NCBI GenBank assembly: GCA_964352215.1
Contig: CAYGRE010000006.1
Span: forward strand, 1 to 64,000
Length of the DNA: 64,000 nt
Direction: 5' to 3'
From: CAWUKT01 sp964352215
GTDB lineage: Bacteria; Bacteroidota; Bacteroidia; J057; JADKCL01
Shown piece after piece: positions 17,080-26,443 of this stretch. The notes under the pieces were generated by a model. The model was not told the origin of the DNA. It worked only from the letters and a program-made list of their open reading frames with translations, and searched no databases. Each line of letters starts with the position of its first letter. The first letter of the stretch is position 1. Position numbers and translations under genes: made by a program.

Positions 17080-18696
17080 ATGCCCGGAAGACTGTACCTC
17101 TTCTTGTTTCTCATCCTTTCCCTATCCCTGCCAGAATACACTTTTTCTCAGGGAGTGGATATCCATTGGGGTGAGACCATCAAAGAAACCAAGTACAGTG
17201 AGATTCTGAATTTTGTAGGCTATGATGACGACGGTTATTATATCATCAAGGGGCCACGAGCCGTGACAGAAGATGACCGGAGAAATGTAGAATATCCGGG
17301 TTCTTATCTCAGAAAAAATCTGGAAACGGGGATTGTCCAGTTGAGTTCCGAGATGAAGCCGGTTCGGGAAACCATCTTTGACAGAAAGAAAGAGGATCTG
17401 GAGCACCTGGCAACCTTTAAGATCGGCAGGAATGTATATACGTTTTCCAGTTCCTACAACCGGGAAGAGAAATACGAGGAGATATATGTACAAAGTGTGG
17501 GGCGGGAAGATTTACAAATGCAGAATGACATTCGACAAATAGCCACAGTTGCCAATACCCCTCAGGTACTGGACACCAAGGTAGATTTTGCATTTTCCCG
17601 GGACAGCAGCTTTATTCTCGTCTATACCAATTCCCAATCCCGTAAAAAGGACCCTGACAGATTTGGCATCTATGTATTTGACCGCAATATGGAACCCCTC
17701 TGGAACAAAGAGGTTGTCCTTCCTATCCGGGAAAGCCAGTTCCAGGTCGCTGACTTTATCGTGGATGACTATGGCAATGTCTACCTGATTGCCAAACATT
17801 ACCTGAGTCGGGGAAGAGAAATGGTTAAGGGAAAGCCAGGTTTTGAATACATCGTTTACGGATACCGCGAAAAAGGTCGTGAAGAGGTCGACTATATCCT
17901 CAATCTGCGCAGTCATTTCCTCTCCGACCTCCACCTGGAAGTTTCCCCCGAGGGTGACTTGGTCTGTGCAGGCTTTTATTCCGACGAAGGAAACGAATTG
18001 GTCACCGGTACCTTTTTCTTTTTGGTAGATGGCAAGACCAAGGAGATCAAGCAAAAGAGTCTCTACGAATTCGAGCTTGACTTTCTGGCCATGAATCTGA
18101 GTGAGAGGAAACGGGATCGATTGAAGCGCAGGGTTGCCAGAGGAATAAGTACCGGGCTTGATAAATTCGACATCCGTGACCTTGTCAGCAGAGAAGATGG
18201 CGGAATGATGTTGGTGGCAGAGCAATACTTCGTGCGTAAACTTTCCGACTACGATCCGCATGGAGCCGGCTCCGTCAATTTCAAATACTATTACAACGAC
18301 ATCATTGTAATCAGCATCAGTCCAAAGGGAAATATTGAATGGGCCACCAAGATTCCAAAGCGGCAGGTTTCAGTCAATGACAACGGCTATTATTCATCTT
18401 TTGCAATGATGATCAAGGGGCGGAGTCTTCACTTTATCTACAACGATCACAAGGTGAATATCGAGGAGCAACGGACCAATAAACTGAGGAATTTCCAACT
18501 GGATGATGAAAATGGGATTGTGGCCATGGCTACCGTGGATGCAGATGGAAATGTCAGCCGTCAACCGCTCTTTCCTTACAGTGCGCTTACCACGATCTGC
18601 CGACCTAAAATGTGCAGCCAAATCAACGCGGAGGAAATGCTGATCTGTGGAAGGACATCCCGAATGACCCAGTTTGGCAGGATCGTTTTCAAATAA
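17080..18696 (+). CDS. Secreted hypothetical protein, copy 2 of a tandem pair
   Basis: This 538-residue protein is a paralogue of the preceding gene, with matching signal peptide position (ending TFSQ), matching length, and shared blocks such as FDIRDLV, IEWATKIPKRQ, VNDNGYYSS and CRPKMCSQI. Divergence is spread along the protein rather than confined to one domain, so the duplication is not recent. A 113-bp gap separates the copies; it holds no obvious gene. The gene converges on a GH13 amylase 15 bp away. Function unknown. Confidence 0.75.
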   Translation: MPGRLYLFLFLILSLSLPEYTFSQGVDIHWGETIKETKYSEILNFVGYDDDGYYIIKGPRAVTEDDRRNVEYPGSYLRKNLETGIVQLSSEMKPVRETIFDRKKEDLEHLATFKIGRNVYTFSSSYNREEKYEEIYVQSVGREDLQMQNDIRQIATVANTPQVLDTKVDFAFSRDSSFILVYTNSQSRKKDPDRFGIYVFDRNMEPLWNKEVVLPIRESQFQVADFIVDDYGNVYLIAKHYLSRGREMVKGKPGFEYIVYGYREKGREEVDYILNLRSHFLSDLHLEVSPEGDLVCAGFYSDEGNELVTGTFFFLVDGKTKEIKQKSLYEFELDFLAMNLSERKRDRLKRRVARGISTGLDKFDIRDLVSREDGGMMLVAEQYFVRKLSDYDPHGAGSVNFKYYYNDIIVISISPKGNIEWATKIPKRQVSVNDNGYYSSFAMMIKGRSLHFIYNDHKVNIEEQRTNKLRNFQLDDENGIVAMATVDADGNVSRQPLFPYSALTTICRPKMCSQINAEEMLICGRTSRMTQFGRIVFK

Positions 18697-18711
18697 TCCC
18701 TTTCCCAAAAA

Positions 18712-20547
18712 CTATTCTGAAGGCAAGACCAAAATGGCAGCCCATTTCGCGGGAATCTTCAGGAACCTTCCCTCCCAACTGCTTCCTTCCATTATATTTT
18801 CTGCCCCATTCCAGGCACCCGGAGGATGGATCTCGGATTCCTGGTCACGGTTGTTGAAAATTACCAATATGCGCTCTGCATCATCTTCCCGAATATATCC
18901 GTAAACGTCCTGGTCATCACTGGTCAACCAAGTTTCAAAGGACCCCACCTGCAAAGCGCTGTGATCTCTCCTGATGCGAATCATGGCTTGGTAGTGGTCC
19001 AGCAAGTCCTGGTTCACCATGACCTTCTCCGGGTCATGCTTGCGCTGGTCCGGAAAATAAACTTCGTCCTCGTACTTCCGGCCCTCCCAAACCATCGGCT
19101 TACGACAATCCGGATCATTTGATCCCCACATCCCGACTTCATCCCCGTAATACACCATCGGGGCTCCCGGATAGGTCATCTGAAAGATGACCAGCAACTT
19201 CTGCAATTGATAATCCTCCTCCGAGGGTTTCCGGGGGGAATACGCCGGATTGTCTATCGCTTTGGAAATTCCAAAATAGGTCCCCCAATCCCGGTAACTC
19301 CCAATTCCCCGGTTTTTGATCATAGAAGAAATACGGTTCGTATCGTGGCTTCCGAAAAGGGTCTGGGATACTTCAGCGACTCCTACCGGGTACAGATGCC
19401 GCAACTGAGCAAGTTTCTCATCGAATTCGGTGGCGGAGATGCGCATATTGTCCGGATAGATGAAAAACTCCACCGCGGTAAAACAGAAGTTATAATTCAT
19501 TTCGGTGTCAAATTCATCTCCCTGCATATAGGGCTTGACCTTCTCCGGTTTATCGACAATCTCCGCGGTTAGGTAAGCCTCCGGGTTGAGGGTTTTTACA
19601 TGCTTCCGCCATTCCTTCCAGAAAGGATGCCCAACACAAAAGGCGACATCCAGCCTCCAGCCATCGATCCCATGAGCAGCGCCTTTACCCTTAGGATTCA
19701 TCCACCGCTCGGTAGCCGCAAAAATATATTCTCTGGGCCCCTCTACAATCCCGTTCTCGTCCTCCTTGAGCTCCGGCAAAGATTTTACTCCCCACCAGCC
19801 ATCATAATCGAATTGGGTTCCCAGCTTTTCATCGTCCCAGGAATTCACTTCAAACCAATCCTTGTAATGGGACTTCTGCTGCTTTTTCAGCACATCCTTC
19901 CAGGCAAAACTGTTTACCCCCATGTGGTTGAACACCCCATCAAATATCACCCGGATGCCACGCCGGTGAAGTTCATCGATGAGCTTAAGGGCCAGTTCAT
20001 CCGCCTTGGTCCAGACCCAGGTAGAAGGCTTGTGCGGTACTTCTTTCGCCATTAGGGCCCGGTCACCATCGGGATCAGGCCCAAAGTTGGGATCGATATG
20101 GTGATAGGTGGTGCCATCGTATTTGTGCAGGGAAGGAGCCTCAAAAACGGGGTTGAGGTATACCGCGTTGATCCCGAGAGAATCCAGATAATCGAGGTGA
20201 TCCAGGATGCCCTGCAGATCTCCCCCATAGCGACGACGCAGGAGATGCTTCCACAATTCCGGCTCACCGTTTTCTACTTCATAGGGCTGAAGTTGGTACC
20301 AATCACTGCCCCAGGGATGCACCTCCCAGGCCTTGGGCATTTCCTGAGGATCTGCCCCCCGAATCGTCTCGACATCCGGGTCGTTGGAAGGATCTCCATT
20401 GGCAAACCGATCTGGGAATATCTGGTACCAAATTGCCCTTTTCGCCCATTGAGGGACAAATTCACCTTCCAATGTTTGGCTGGGCTGGCCATAGCTCACC
20501 CCATACAAGAAAAAGAGGGCGAGGGTATAGATTGCCTTGACATTCAT
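18712..20547 (-). CDS. Glycoside hydrolase family 13 alpha-amylase (exported)
   Basis: The 611-residue enzyme has a signal peptide (ending VSYG) and a GH13 (beta/alpha)8 barrel. The four conserved regions are visible: DGVFNHMG (region I), GWRLDVAF with the Asp nucleophile (region II), LTAEIVDK with the acid/base Glu (region III) and GSHDTNR with the third Asp (region IV). The start WAKRAIWYQIFPDRFANGD fits the neopullulanase/cyclomaltodextrinase-like subgroup, which hydrolyses alpha-1,4 (and often alpha-1,6) glucans and maltodextrins. Export suggests action in periplasm or outside. There is no SusC/SusD pair nearby, so it is not in a classical PUL. Confidence 0.92.
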   Translation of the reverse strand: MNVKAIYTLALFFLYGVSYGQPSQTLEGEFVPQWAKRAIWYQIFPDRFANGDPSNDPDVETIRGADPQEMPKAWEVHPWGSDWYQLQPYEVENGEPELWKHLLRRRYGGDLQGILDHLDYLDSLGINAVYLNPVFEAPSLHKYDGTTYHHIDPNFGPDPDGDRALMAKEVPHKPSTWVWTKADELALKLIDELHRRGIRVIFDGVFNHMGVNSFAWKDVLKKQQKSHYKDWFEVNSWDDEKLGTQFDYDGWWGVKSLPELKEDENGIVEGPREYIFAATERWMNPKGKGAAHGIDGWRLDVAFCVGHPFWKEWRKHVKTLNPEAYLTAEIVDKPEKVKPYMQGDEFDTEMNYNFCFTAVEFFIYPDNMRISATEFDEKLAQLRHLYPVGVAEVSQTLFGSHDTNRISSMIKNRGIGSYRDWGTYFGISKAIDNPAYSPRKPSEEDYQLQKLLVIFQMTYPGAPMVYYGDEVGMWGSNDPDCRKPMVWEGRKYEDEVYFPDQRKHDPEKVMVNQDLLDHYQAMIRIRRDHSALQVGSFETWLTSDDQDVYGYIREDDAERILVIFNNRDQESEIHPPGAWNGAENIMEGSSWEGRFLKIPAKWAAILVLPSE

Positions 20548-20606
20548 CCTGTCAATTTACGCAATCACCCACTCGCCCTCCAACGGAAAATAAGCAAAGG
20601 TCAGGG

Positions 20607-22937
20607 TTACAAACTATCGAGCTGTTTACTGATGATATCGAGGTAATCCTCCAATTGGGTTCGGAGGGCAATCAGGTCTTTGTCGGTTGCATTGGGATAG
20701 ACCCGCTTCAACTGGTCCATTCCGTCAGCCAAGGCATCCCTGGCTGCACCCAGGTTGTTGCAGTGGAACTTGTCCGACATAACCTTCAGGCTTTGGTTCA
20801 TGATGGCTGCTGCATACATTTTCTTTTCATTCTCCACCATGACCAGTTCGGATTCTCCGGTAAATTCCTGCCATTCCAGCTTCACCTGGGTCTCTTCTTC
20901 CACCCGTTGGTTGGTGATCACATCTGTATAGGTGATCCGTACCGTCACCGGCTTTTCACACAATTCCTTTGTGGGTTGCGGCACCAAAAAGCGGACAAAG
21001 GCAATCTCATCCATCCCGGCGTAGAAATTCTTCAGGCGTACGGTGAGGCGGTTGCCGGATTTCTCTGTCAGCGGATGGCCATAAAGCTGCTTATACTCCA
21101 AGCCTTGTGGAAATATCACTTCAAATTTCACATTGCGGGCGACCGGGAACATAACCGAAGCCAATTGATTCTGAAATGCAGATTGCAGGCCTTTGGCGTC
21201 ACCAACGTGCTCCACCATCCCACCACCCTGGGTGGCCATCATCTTCAGCAAGGGATAGTTGTACGCTTCCCCGACCCCAACCGTGGAGCACTCGATTCCC
21301 CGTTCGGTAAATGGCTTCTGAGCGGCCAGGATTTCTTCGGGAGGGGTGACCCCATAACCATCGCTCAGGATGATGATCCGGTTGGTACTTCCTTTTCGGT
21401 AGGCCTTAGCTACTTCTTTGTACCCAGCCATCATCCCTTTGTAGATATTCGTTCCACCTCCGGCCTCCAGCCGTCTGACTACTTCAAGCGCCCGGTCGAG
21501 GTTCAGGGGTTGACTTGGGATGGCGACCTTTTCATAGTCTTCGAAAGTGATCAGAGAGATCTGATCGGTCGGCCGCAGCTTCTTGAGAAAAGTCTCCAGC
21601 GAGCGCTTCAATTCTTCAATCCGCTCCTCTCCTGCCATGGAGCCACTCTTGTCGATGACAAAGGCCAGGTTCAACTTAGGTGCATACCGGATGTCTCCTT
21701 CCATAGGAGTGGTAAAGGCAAGCCGGAGAACAGCTTCTTTGCTGTCGGGGCTGAGCACTCCGGTAAAATTGGCAACCGTTCTGAGTGCCTTGCCCTTCTC
21801 GGGCCGCGGATACTGCTTGTCCAGAAAGCTCCGAAAAGCGGTAGTGATCAGGTCTTCCGGCTTGGGAATGTATTGGTCCGGGAACTGGTACTTTGCGAGT
21901 GGGCGGTAGAGAACCGTTTTGTTGCTGTAGCCGACTCCCCGGTTGCGGCGGTAATCAATTACATCCAGGTTTTTCTCAAAGCGGGCATGGATCATAAACT
22001 GCTTTCCTTTGGGTAAAAGGAAGCGGACATCGCCGTTGGCATCGGTGGTGCCACGGTAGCAAAGTGACCCTTTCAATTCCTGAACGAAAACATATTCGTT
22101 GCGCCATACCCCGCCGGGGCCACCCTTCAGGGTAATGGTGGTCATTACACGGTCCGAGGTACCTTTCTGCCCATCAGGAAGCTCCTGGGTAATGGTGTCG
22201 TTCCGTACAATCTCATTGATGATGGTAGGCTCATATTGGAAGCTTTTCGTGGCTGTATAACGGGGTCGGTTGGGCAGGTCCACGTACTTGTAACTTTCGA
22301 TCCCATCAATGTCAATTTCGTACTCCTGGTGCATGGGGACCTTGAAGTAAGCATTTCCGGCCGGATTGGTCTTGCCATGGAAAGTTGTGCTTAAATAATA
22401 GCAGGTAAGATCCACCTTGTAATTGCCCAGTGGCTGCCCGTTCGGACGGCGGATTTTCAGACAAACGATGCTATGGGTCTCGTCAGCACGGGTGGCTTCA
22501 TTGTCTTTCGTAGTCACCTCCTTGAGGTTCAGAAGGGTCCGGTCCACGGTTGGGCGGGATTCCCGAAGGAAATGATTGTAATTATAAGTAATGGTCCGGG
22601 TCCGATGCCCCTTCCTGCCTGGCTTAACCTCGAACTGCCAAAAGTAGTAGTCCTGAATATCCTTGATATTGATCTGCCAAAAACGGCCCTCCTGGAAGTT
22701 ATAGGCCAACTCGCCCGCTTCATCGGTGGAAATAGTCAATTTCGTCCGGTTGTGTACTTCCACAAACTCCACTGGAGTATTGGCCAGGGGCTTTCCTTGT
22801 TTGTTCAGGACTTTCAGAGTCAAGTCAAGGGTACCTTGTGCAGGAGAAGCCTGCGCTTTGGTGGATTGGGGTAACAATGTCAAGCCCAGCAGGCATACGA
22901 TGCCCAGGGCCAGTAGAGTTCTGGCATTCAGTCTCAT
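20607..22937 (-). CDS. Exported VWA-domain protein with N-terminal Ig-like repeats
   Basis: The start at 22937 gives MRLNARTLLALGIVCLLGL, a signal peptide; a longer frame from 22985 puts 16 charged residues before it. Residues about 35-400 hold repeated carboxypeptidase-regulatory/Ig-like modules (GKPLANTPVEF; GQPLGNYKVDL; TTDANGDVRF). The VWA domain follows at about 420-600 with the MIDAS motif DKSGSMAG, then a C-terminal beta-rich domain and a helical end. VWA domains bind protein ligands through the metal at the MIDAS. The neighbouring amylase (59 bp downstream, same strand) may be cotranscribed. A partner is not known. Confidence 0.85.
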   Translation of the reverse strand: MRLNARTLLALGIVCLLGLTLLPQSTKAQASPAQGTLDLTLKVLNKQGKPLANTPVEFVEVHNRTKLTISTDEAGELAYNFQEGRFWQINIKDIQDYYFWQFEVKPGRKGHRTRTITYNYNHFLRESRPTVDRTLLNLKEVTTKDNEATRADETHSIVCLKIRRPNGQPLGNYKVDLTCYYLSTTFHGKTNPAGNAYFKVPMHQEYEIDIDGIESYKYVDLPNRPRYTATKSFQYEPTIINEIVRNDTITQELPDGQKGTSDRVMTTITLKGGPGGVWRNEYVFVQELKGSLCYRGTTDANGDVRFLLPKGKQFMIHARFEKNLDVIDYRRNRGVGYSNKTVLYRPLAKYQFPDQYIPKPEDLITTAFRSFLDKQYPRPEKGKALRTVANFTGVLSPDSKEAVLRLAFTTPMEGDIRYAPKLNLAFVIDKSGSMAGEERIEELKRSLETFLKKLRPTDQISLITFEDYEKVAIPSQPLNLDRALEVVRRLEAGGGTNIYKGMMAGYKEVAKAYRKGSTNRIIILSDGYGVTPPEEILAAQKPFTERGIECSTVGVGEAYNYPLLKMMATQGGGMVEHVGDAKGLQSAFQNQLASVMFPVARNVKFEVIFPQGLEYKQLYGHPLTEKSGNRLTVRLKNFYAGMDEIAFVRFLVPQPTKELCEKPVTVRITYTDVITNQRVEEETQVKLEWQEFTGESELVMVENEKKMYAAAIMNQSLKVMSDKFHCNNLGAARDALADGMDQLKRVYPNATDKDLIALRTQLEDYLDIISKQLDSL

Positions 22938-23025
22938 AAGAATCTCCGTTAAGGGTGTTGTCGTCGATTTTACTGTCGCGTACATCCTCTTAACGAAGGA
23001 TACAAAAGAAGTTACAGGTTGGGTA

Positions 23026-23880
23026 TCATTTAAAATTCAGAATGATAGTTTCCCCAAGGAGATTGTACCCGATATCCTGGTAGATTTTATTGGAGGTTGG
23101 GTTGTGGCTCTCCGTGAACAAGACGCAAAATTCCTTTCCCTGGCGCAGCATTTCCGCACTGAAATCTGCCACCAGATTGGAAGCATAGCCCTTTTTCCGG
23201 TGGGCTGGTGGCGTATATACATAGGAGACACAGATTCCACGTGGCAAAGGCCGGGTAGCAAAAGCCATCGAGACCGGACCACCATCTTCCCAAAACCAAA
23301 CCTGTCCATTTTTCAACCTGTCTTCAGTTAATTGATATGGAACCCCGATGTCTCTTTCTGCTTCGGAGATTACTTCATCGTAAAACTCTTCCATCCAGCG
23401 AAAGACAAGCGCTTTGGCATTGATATCAGCCAACTGGAGTTTTCCTGAAACTGGTCGCGGGGGAATGACTTCCCTCAGTTCATAGCATAGTTGGTCCGCT
23501 CCAACTGAATATTCACTTCCCACAAATGCATTTGCCAATTTATGAGCTGCTACCCGCTCACCTACCAAGCCTGTGATCCCCCACTCCTGGGCTTGGACCA
23601 CCTCTGCGATCTTACTGGCCATTTGCTCCTGTTGTCCCTTTCCCAGATAGAAAAGCAAAAATCGCGGCACATCCTGGCAAGCCATGGCCACTACCTTTCC
23701 ATCGTCCTCTATCGCGACCATGCGAAACTTGTCAAAACCAGCCTCCTGCCCTTCAGGAAAAGCCTGGCAAAACTTGAGCGTGATCCCCAGTGGAAGGTTG
23801 TTAAAGGCTTCCTCGCTTGACAAAAGGTCCTTTACCGCATCCAAAAACAAGGTGGGTTGTGTGTATACAGTCGCCTTCAT
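23026..23880 (-). CDS. GNAT family N-acetyltransferase
   Basis: The 284-residue protein has a divergent N-terminal half and a C-terminal GNAT fold. The acetyl-CoA binding motif A is recognisable as VSYVYTPPAHRKKGYASNLV (R/Q-x-x-G-x-A form), followed by the motif B region NPTSNKIYQDIGY. This two-part design is seen in GNATs whose first half is a degenerate GNAT copy. The substrate is unknown. It is divergent from the lipoprotein gene at 24069 and stands alone. Confidence 0.85.
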   Translation of the reverse strand: MKATVYTQPTLFLDAVKDLLSSEEAFNNLPLGITLKFCQAFPEGQEAGFDKFRMVAIEDDGKVVAMACQDVPRFLLFYLGKGQQEQMASKIAEVVQAQEWGITGLVGERVAAHKLANAFVGSEYSVGADQLCYELREVIPPRPVSGKLQLADINAKALVFRWMEEFYDEVISEAERDIGVPYQLTEDRLKNGQVWFWEDGGPVSMAFATRPLPRGICVSYVYTPPAHRKKGYASNLVADFSAEMLRQGKEFCVLFTESHNPTSNKIYQDIGYNLLGETIILNFK

Positions 23881-24068
23881 GGTTTTGAGTTTTGGGCAAT
23901 TTCGGATTTTTTTCTTCTACTATGCAACTCTTCTGACAGCCAGCGCATCGGTATTAAAAGGATAGGGTACGGATTTTTGACTAGAAACTTTGTCACCTGA
24001 TTCCTAGTTTTAACTTGAATCTTTCGGATCATTTTGGTTAATTAACAAAAGCAATAATAACTACCTCG

Positions 24069-24527
24069 ATGAAGAAAATCGTATTTATCACTTCCACCCT
24101 CCTGCTCGCTGTCATTTTCACTGCCTGTTCACGCCCTGGTTTAGAGCGTGAAGGAACAGATGAAGCACAGCTCAGAGCTGGCGCCTGGACGGTTGATCAT
24201 GTAGAAGCAAACCAGTACAACAATGGCGTACTTGTAAGTTCCAGCTGGGTTCAGTTTGGTGAAGGCGAAGAGGGTGGCATTTGCACCTTTACCTACACCG
24301 ACGATAGCCGCTGGGTCATGGTTGACAATGGCGAAGTCTATGAATTCAATTACACCATGGAAGAAAACATCATTGAAACCAATGGTGGTGGAACCTGGGG
24401 CGTAAGGGAAATGACCGACACCTATCTGGAAATAACTCTCCGTGGAGAGGAAGTTTCCAATCCTTGTCAATTCAACGCTGAGGGTGCAGTTTATTACCTG
24501 ACCCGTACCGCTGCTACCAAGCAGTAA
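24069..24527 (+). CDS. Small lipoprotein, lipocalin-like
   Basis: The 152-residue protein begins MKKIVFITSTLLLAVIFTACS, a lipoprotein signal with the acylated Cys at position 20. The mature part is rich in beta strands with WTVDHVEANQYNNG and TYTDDSRWVMVDNGEVYEF, resembling the lipocalin-like small lipoproteins of Bacteroidota. Function unknown. A clear terminator follows at 24558-24588, so it is monocistronic. Confidence 0.75.
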   Translation: MKKIVFITSTLLLAVIFTACSRPGLEREGTDEAQLRAGAWTVDHVEANQYNNGVLVSSSWVQFGEGEEGGICTFTYTDDSRWVMVDNGEVYEFNYTMEENIIETNGGGTWGVREMTDTYLEITLRGEEVSNPCQFNAEGAVYYLTRTAATKQ

Positions 24528-24557
24528 TCACCTGAACTACCTGAATTTTTACAATAG

Positions 24558-24588
24558 ACGGCTGCTCTTCAATGGGCAGCCGTTTTTC
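24558..24588 (+). terminator. Rho-independent terminator after the 24.1-kb lipoprotein gene
   Basis: An 8-bp stem (ACGGCTGC paired with GCAGCCGT) closes a 10-base loop and is followed by TTTTCTT. Confidence 0.8.
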
Positions 24589-24699
24589 TTTGCAGGAATG
24601 TCGTTCTGATTGCAAATGATTGTCAGATTGCCTAAATTATCCCTTGTCAGATAAAGAGGTATCGTCAACCTCGCCATTGAACAAGATACTTTTAAGGAC

Positions 24700-26049
24700 A
24701 TGCAAGAAAGATTGCCCCAGGTTGAGCAGCACCAAGCTGGCCCAATGCTCGAATCCGCAGGCCAAACCAACACCATGGCCCCGCCCGAATTGAACCTCGA
24801 GGCATCCAGTTCTATGGAAGAACAAGGGCCTGAGCAATCTGTAATGCTCAACGATGGGCCGCAGGTGGCGGAGCAGGAACAAGAGCAGGTTCAGGGCCAG
24901 GATGCGGAATTGATGGAATCGGATGCGGAGCAAACCCTGGTCGTTTCCGGCAAGGAAGAAGAAGGTATTCCGATTGAAGCCTGGGAAATAGCACATGATC
25001 CCCAGAAGATCCAGGAATTGGAGCAACAGCCGGAGGAAGAAGTCACGACTCAGAGGACGGCTAAAGGTCCGGTGCAACGCTGGGGATTTCTGAAGAAGAT
25101 AGGCAGGGCCATTGGCCGTGGTGTCAGAGCAGTTGGCAATGGGATCAAAGGAGCAGCAAAATGGGTGGCCAAGGGTGCCAAGAAGATCTGGAATGGAGTG
25201 AAAACCGGAGCCATCTGGGCTTGGGGCAAAGCGAAAACCATTGGAAAAGCCATCGCAAAATATGGCTGGAATGTCCTGAAATCAGCAGGTGCGCTGGCTT
25301 GGGATTTCATCACCAAGGCGCCCGGCAGAATCTGGGAAGTCCTGAAGCATGCCGGAAAAGGTGCTTTTGGTGTCTTAAAATGGCTCTGGGGCGGCATCAA
25401 AACCGGTTTTACCAATCCCAAAGGACTAGGTAAGTGGTTTGTAGACGGAGTACTCGGCGGAGCAGCCTGGACGGGCCGATTGGTCGCCAAGCTCCTCGAC
25501 GTCGTATCAATAGGTGAGATCTGGGATTTGCTCGGGCAAATTGTCAAGTTCAATACCCGGACTCTGAACGGGGCGGAGATCGCAGAAGCCCAAAAGGTAT
25601 TTGGCAATTCCATCTCTTACTGGCAAGTTCGGATCGATGAAGCCTCCCTCATTGCGAAGTTGGGAGCCCTCTTCCAGGGCAGTGCCGGCATGGGTGTTAC
25701 CACCGCGCATACCATCAATTTCAATCGAAAGATCAGCCCCGCTGCGGGCAACGGAGATATGGCCTGGCTCATCCATGAACTGACCCACGTAGCCCAATAC
25801 GAGGCCGTCGGATCACAGTACATCGGTGAAGCATTGTATGCCCAGGCTACTGCGGGATACAATTATGGAGGTCCGGCCGGTTTGGCTGGAAAGAACTTCA
25901 GCGACTTCAACCGGGAGCAGCAGGGCGATATCACCCAGGATTACTATCTTGGTGTCCTCTATAACAATATGCCGGGTGGGGTCCCCTCATCGGCTGACCG
26001 CCCCACTTATCAACCATTGATCAACCAACTCCGGGCGGGACAATTGTAA
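24700..26049 (+). CDS. DUF4157-like HExxH protein with amphipathic Trp/Lys repeats (eCIS cargo-like)
   Basis: The 449-residue protein has three zones. Residues 1-120 are acidic and Gln/Glu-rich, with no signal peptide. Residues about 128-240 are a run of amphipathic helices with regularly spaced Gly, Lys and Trp (KWVAKGAKKIWNGVKTGAIW and onward), as in pore-forming or membrane-lytic segments. Residues about 285-449 contain HELTHVAQY, a HExxH zinc site with H359, E360 and H363, in the DUF4157 style (HELTHVVQ). DUF4157 domains are common on cargo of extracellular contractile injection systems. A TACTTTTA -7-like box ends 5 bp before the ATG. It is cotranscribed with the next lipoprotein gene (6 bp gap). 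A toxin role is inferred, not shown. Confidence 0.7.
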   Translation: MQERLPQVEQHQAGPMLESAGQTNTMAPPELNLEASSSMEEQGPEQSVMLNDGPQVAEQEQEQVQGQDAELMESDAEQTLVVSGKEEEGIPIEAWEIAHDPQKIQELEQQPEEEVTTQRTAKGPVQRWGFLKKIGRAIGRGVRAVGNGIKGAAKWVAKGAKKIWNGVKTGAIWAWGKAKTIGKAIAKYGWNVLKSAGALAWDFITKAPGRIWEVLKHAGKGAFGVLKWLWGGIKTGFTNPKGLGKWFVDGVLGGAAWTGRLVAKLLDVVSIGEIWDLLGQIVKFNTRTLNGAEIAEAQKVFGNSISYWQVRIDEASLIAKLGALFQGSAGMGVTTAHTINFNRKISPAAGNGDMAWLIHELTHVAQYEAVGSQYIGEALYAQATAGYNYGGPAGLAGKNFSDFNREQQGDITQDYYLGVLYNNMPGGVPSSADRPTYQPLINQLRAGQL

Positions 26050-26055
26050 TCGATT

Positions 26056-26433
26056 ATGCGGATTCTCTTTTTCTCCATCTTAATCGCTTTCACCCTTGGC
26101 TCATGCGATGCTCTGGTCACTTACCAATTCCGACTTCAAAACGGAACTGCCCAGGATCTCTATGTCACTTATACCAGGACCAGCAGCGATACCACCATTA
26201 CCCTCACTCCGGGAAATGAAGCGCTCATCTTAGAGCAACAGGAGATAAACAGTGGAGTAAAACCCTATTTCAAAGAGGGGGATAGCATCTGGTGGATCAG
26301 GACCCTGGGTGCGACCCTCCCCGATGGCACCCAAAACACTACCAATCTCAAAGAAGCCGATCATTGGAGCTTTGAAGCCGAAGGTGACAAGGGAAAATAC
26401 CACATGGAATTAAAGGACAGTGATTTTGAGTAA
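26056..26433 (+). CDS. Small lipoprotein, possible partner of the HExxH protein
   Basis: The 125-residue protein begins MRILFFSILIAFTLGSCDA, a lipoprotein signal with Cys at position 17. The rest is beta-rich with VTYQFRLQNGTAQDLYVTY and ends in KDSDFE. No family recognised. It starts 6 bp after the HExxH gene on the same strand, so the two are probably one operon; an immunity or protective role is a speculation from that arrangement only. Confidence 0.65.
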   Translation: MRILFFSILIAFTLGSCDALVTYQFRLQNGTAQDLYVTYTRTSSDTTITLTPGNEALILEQQEINSGVKPYFKEGDSIWWIRTLGATLPDGTQNTTNLKEADHWSFEAEGDKGKYHMELKDSDFE

Positions 26434-26443
26434 GCCGGGATCT

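Noticed and set aside
20655..22016. A 453-codon open frame on the plus strand opposite the VWA protein gene.
   Set aside because: It is inside a well-supported gene with MIDAS motif and signal peptide, and its translation is low-complexity without motifs.
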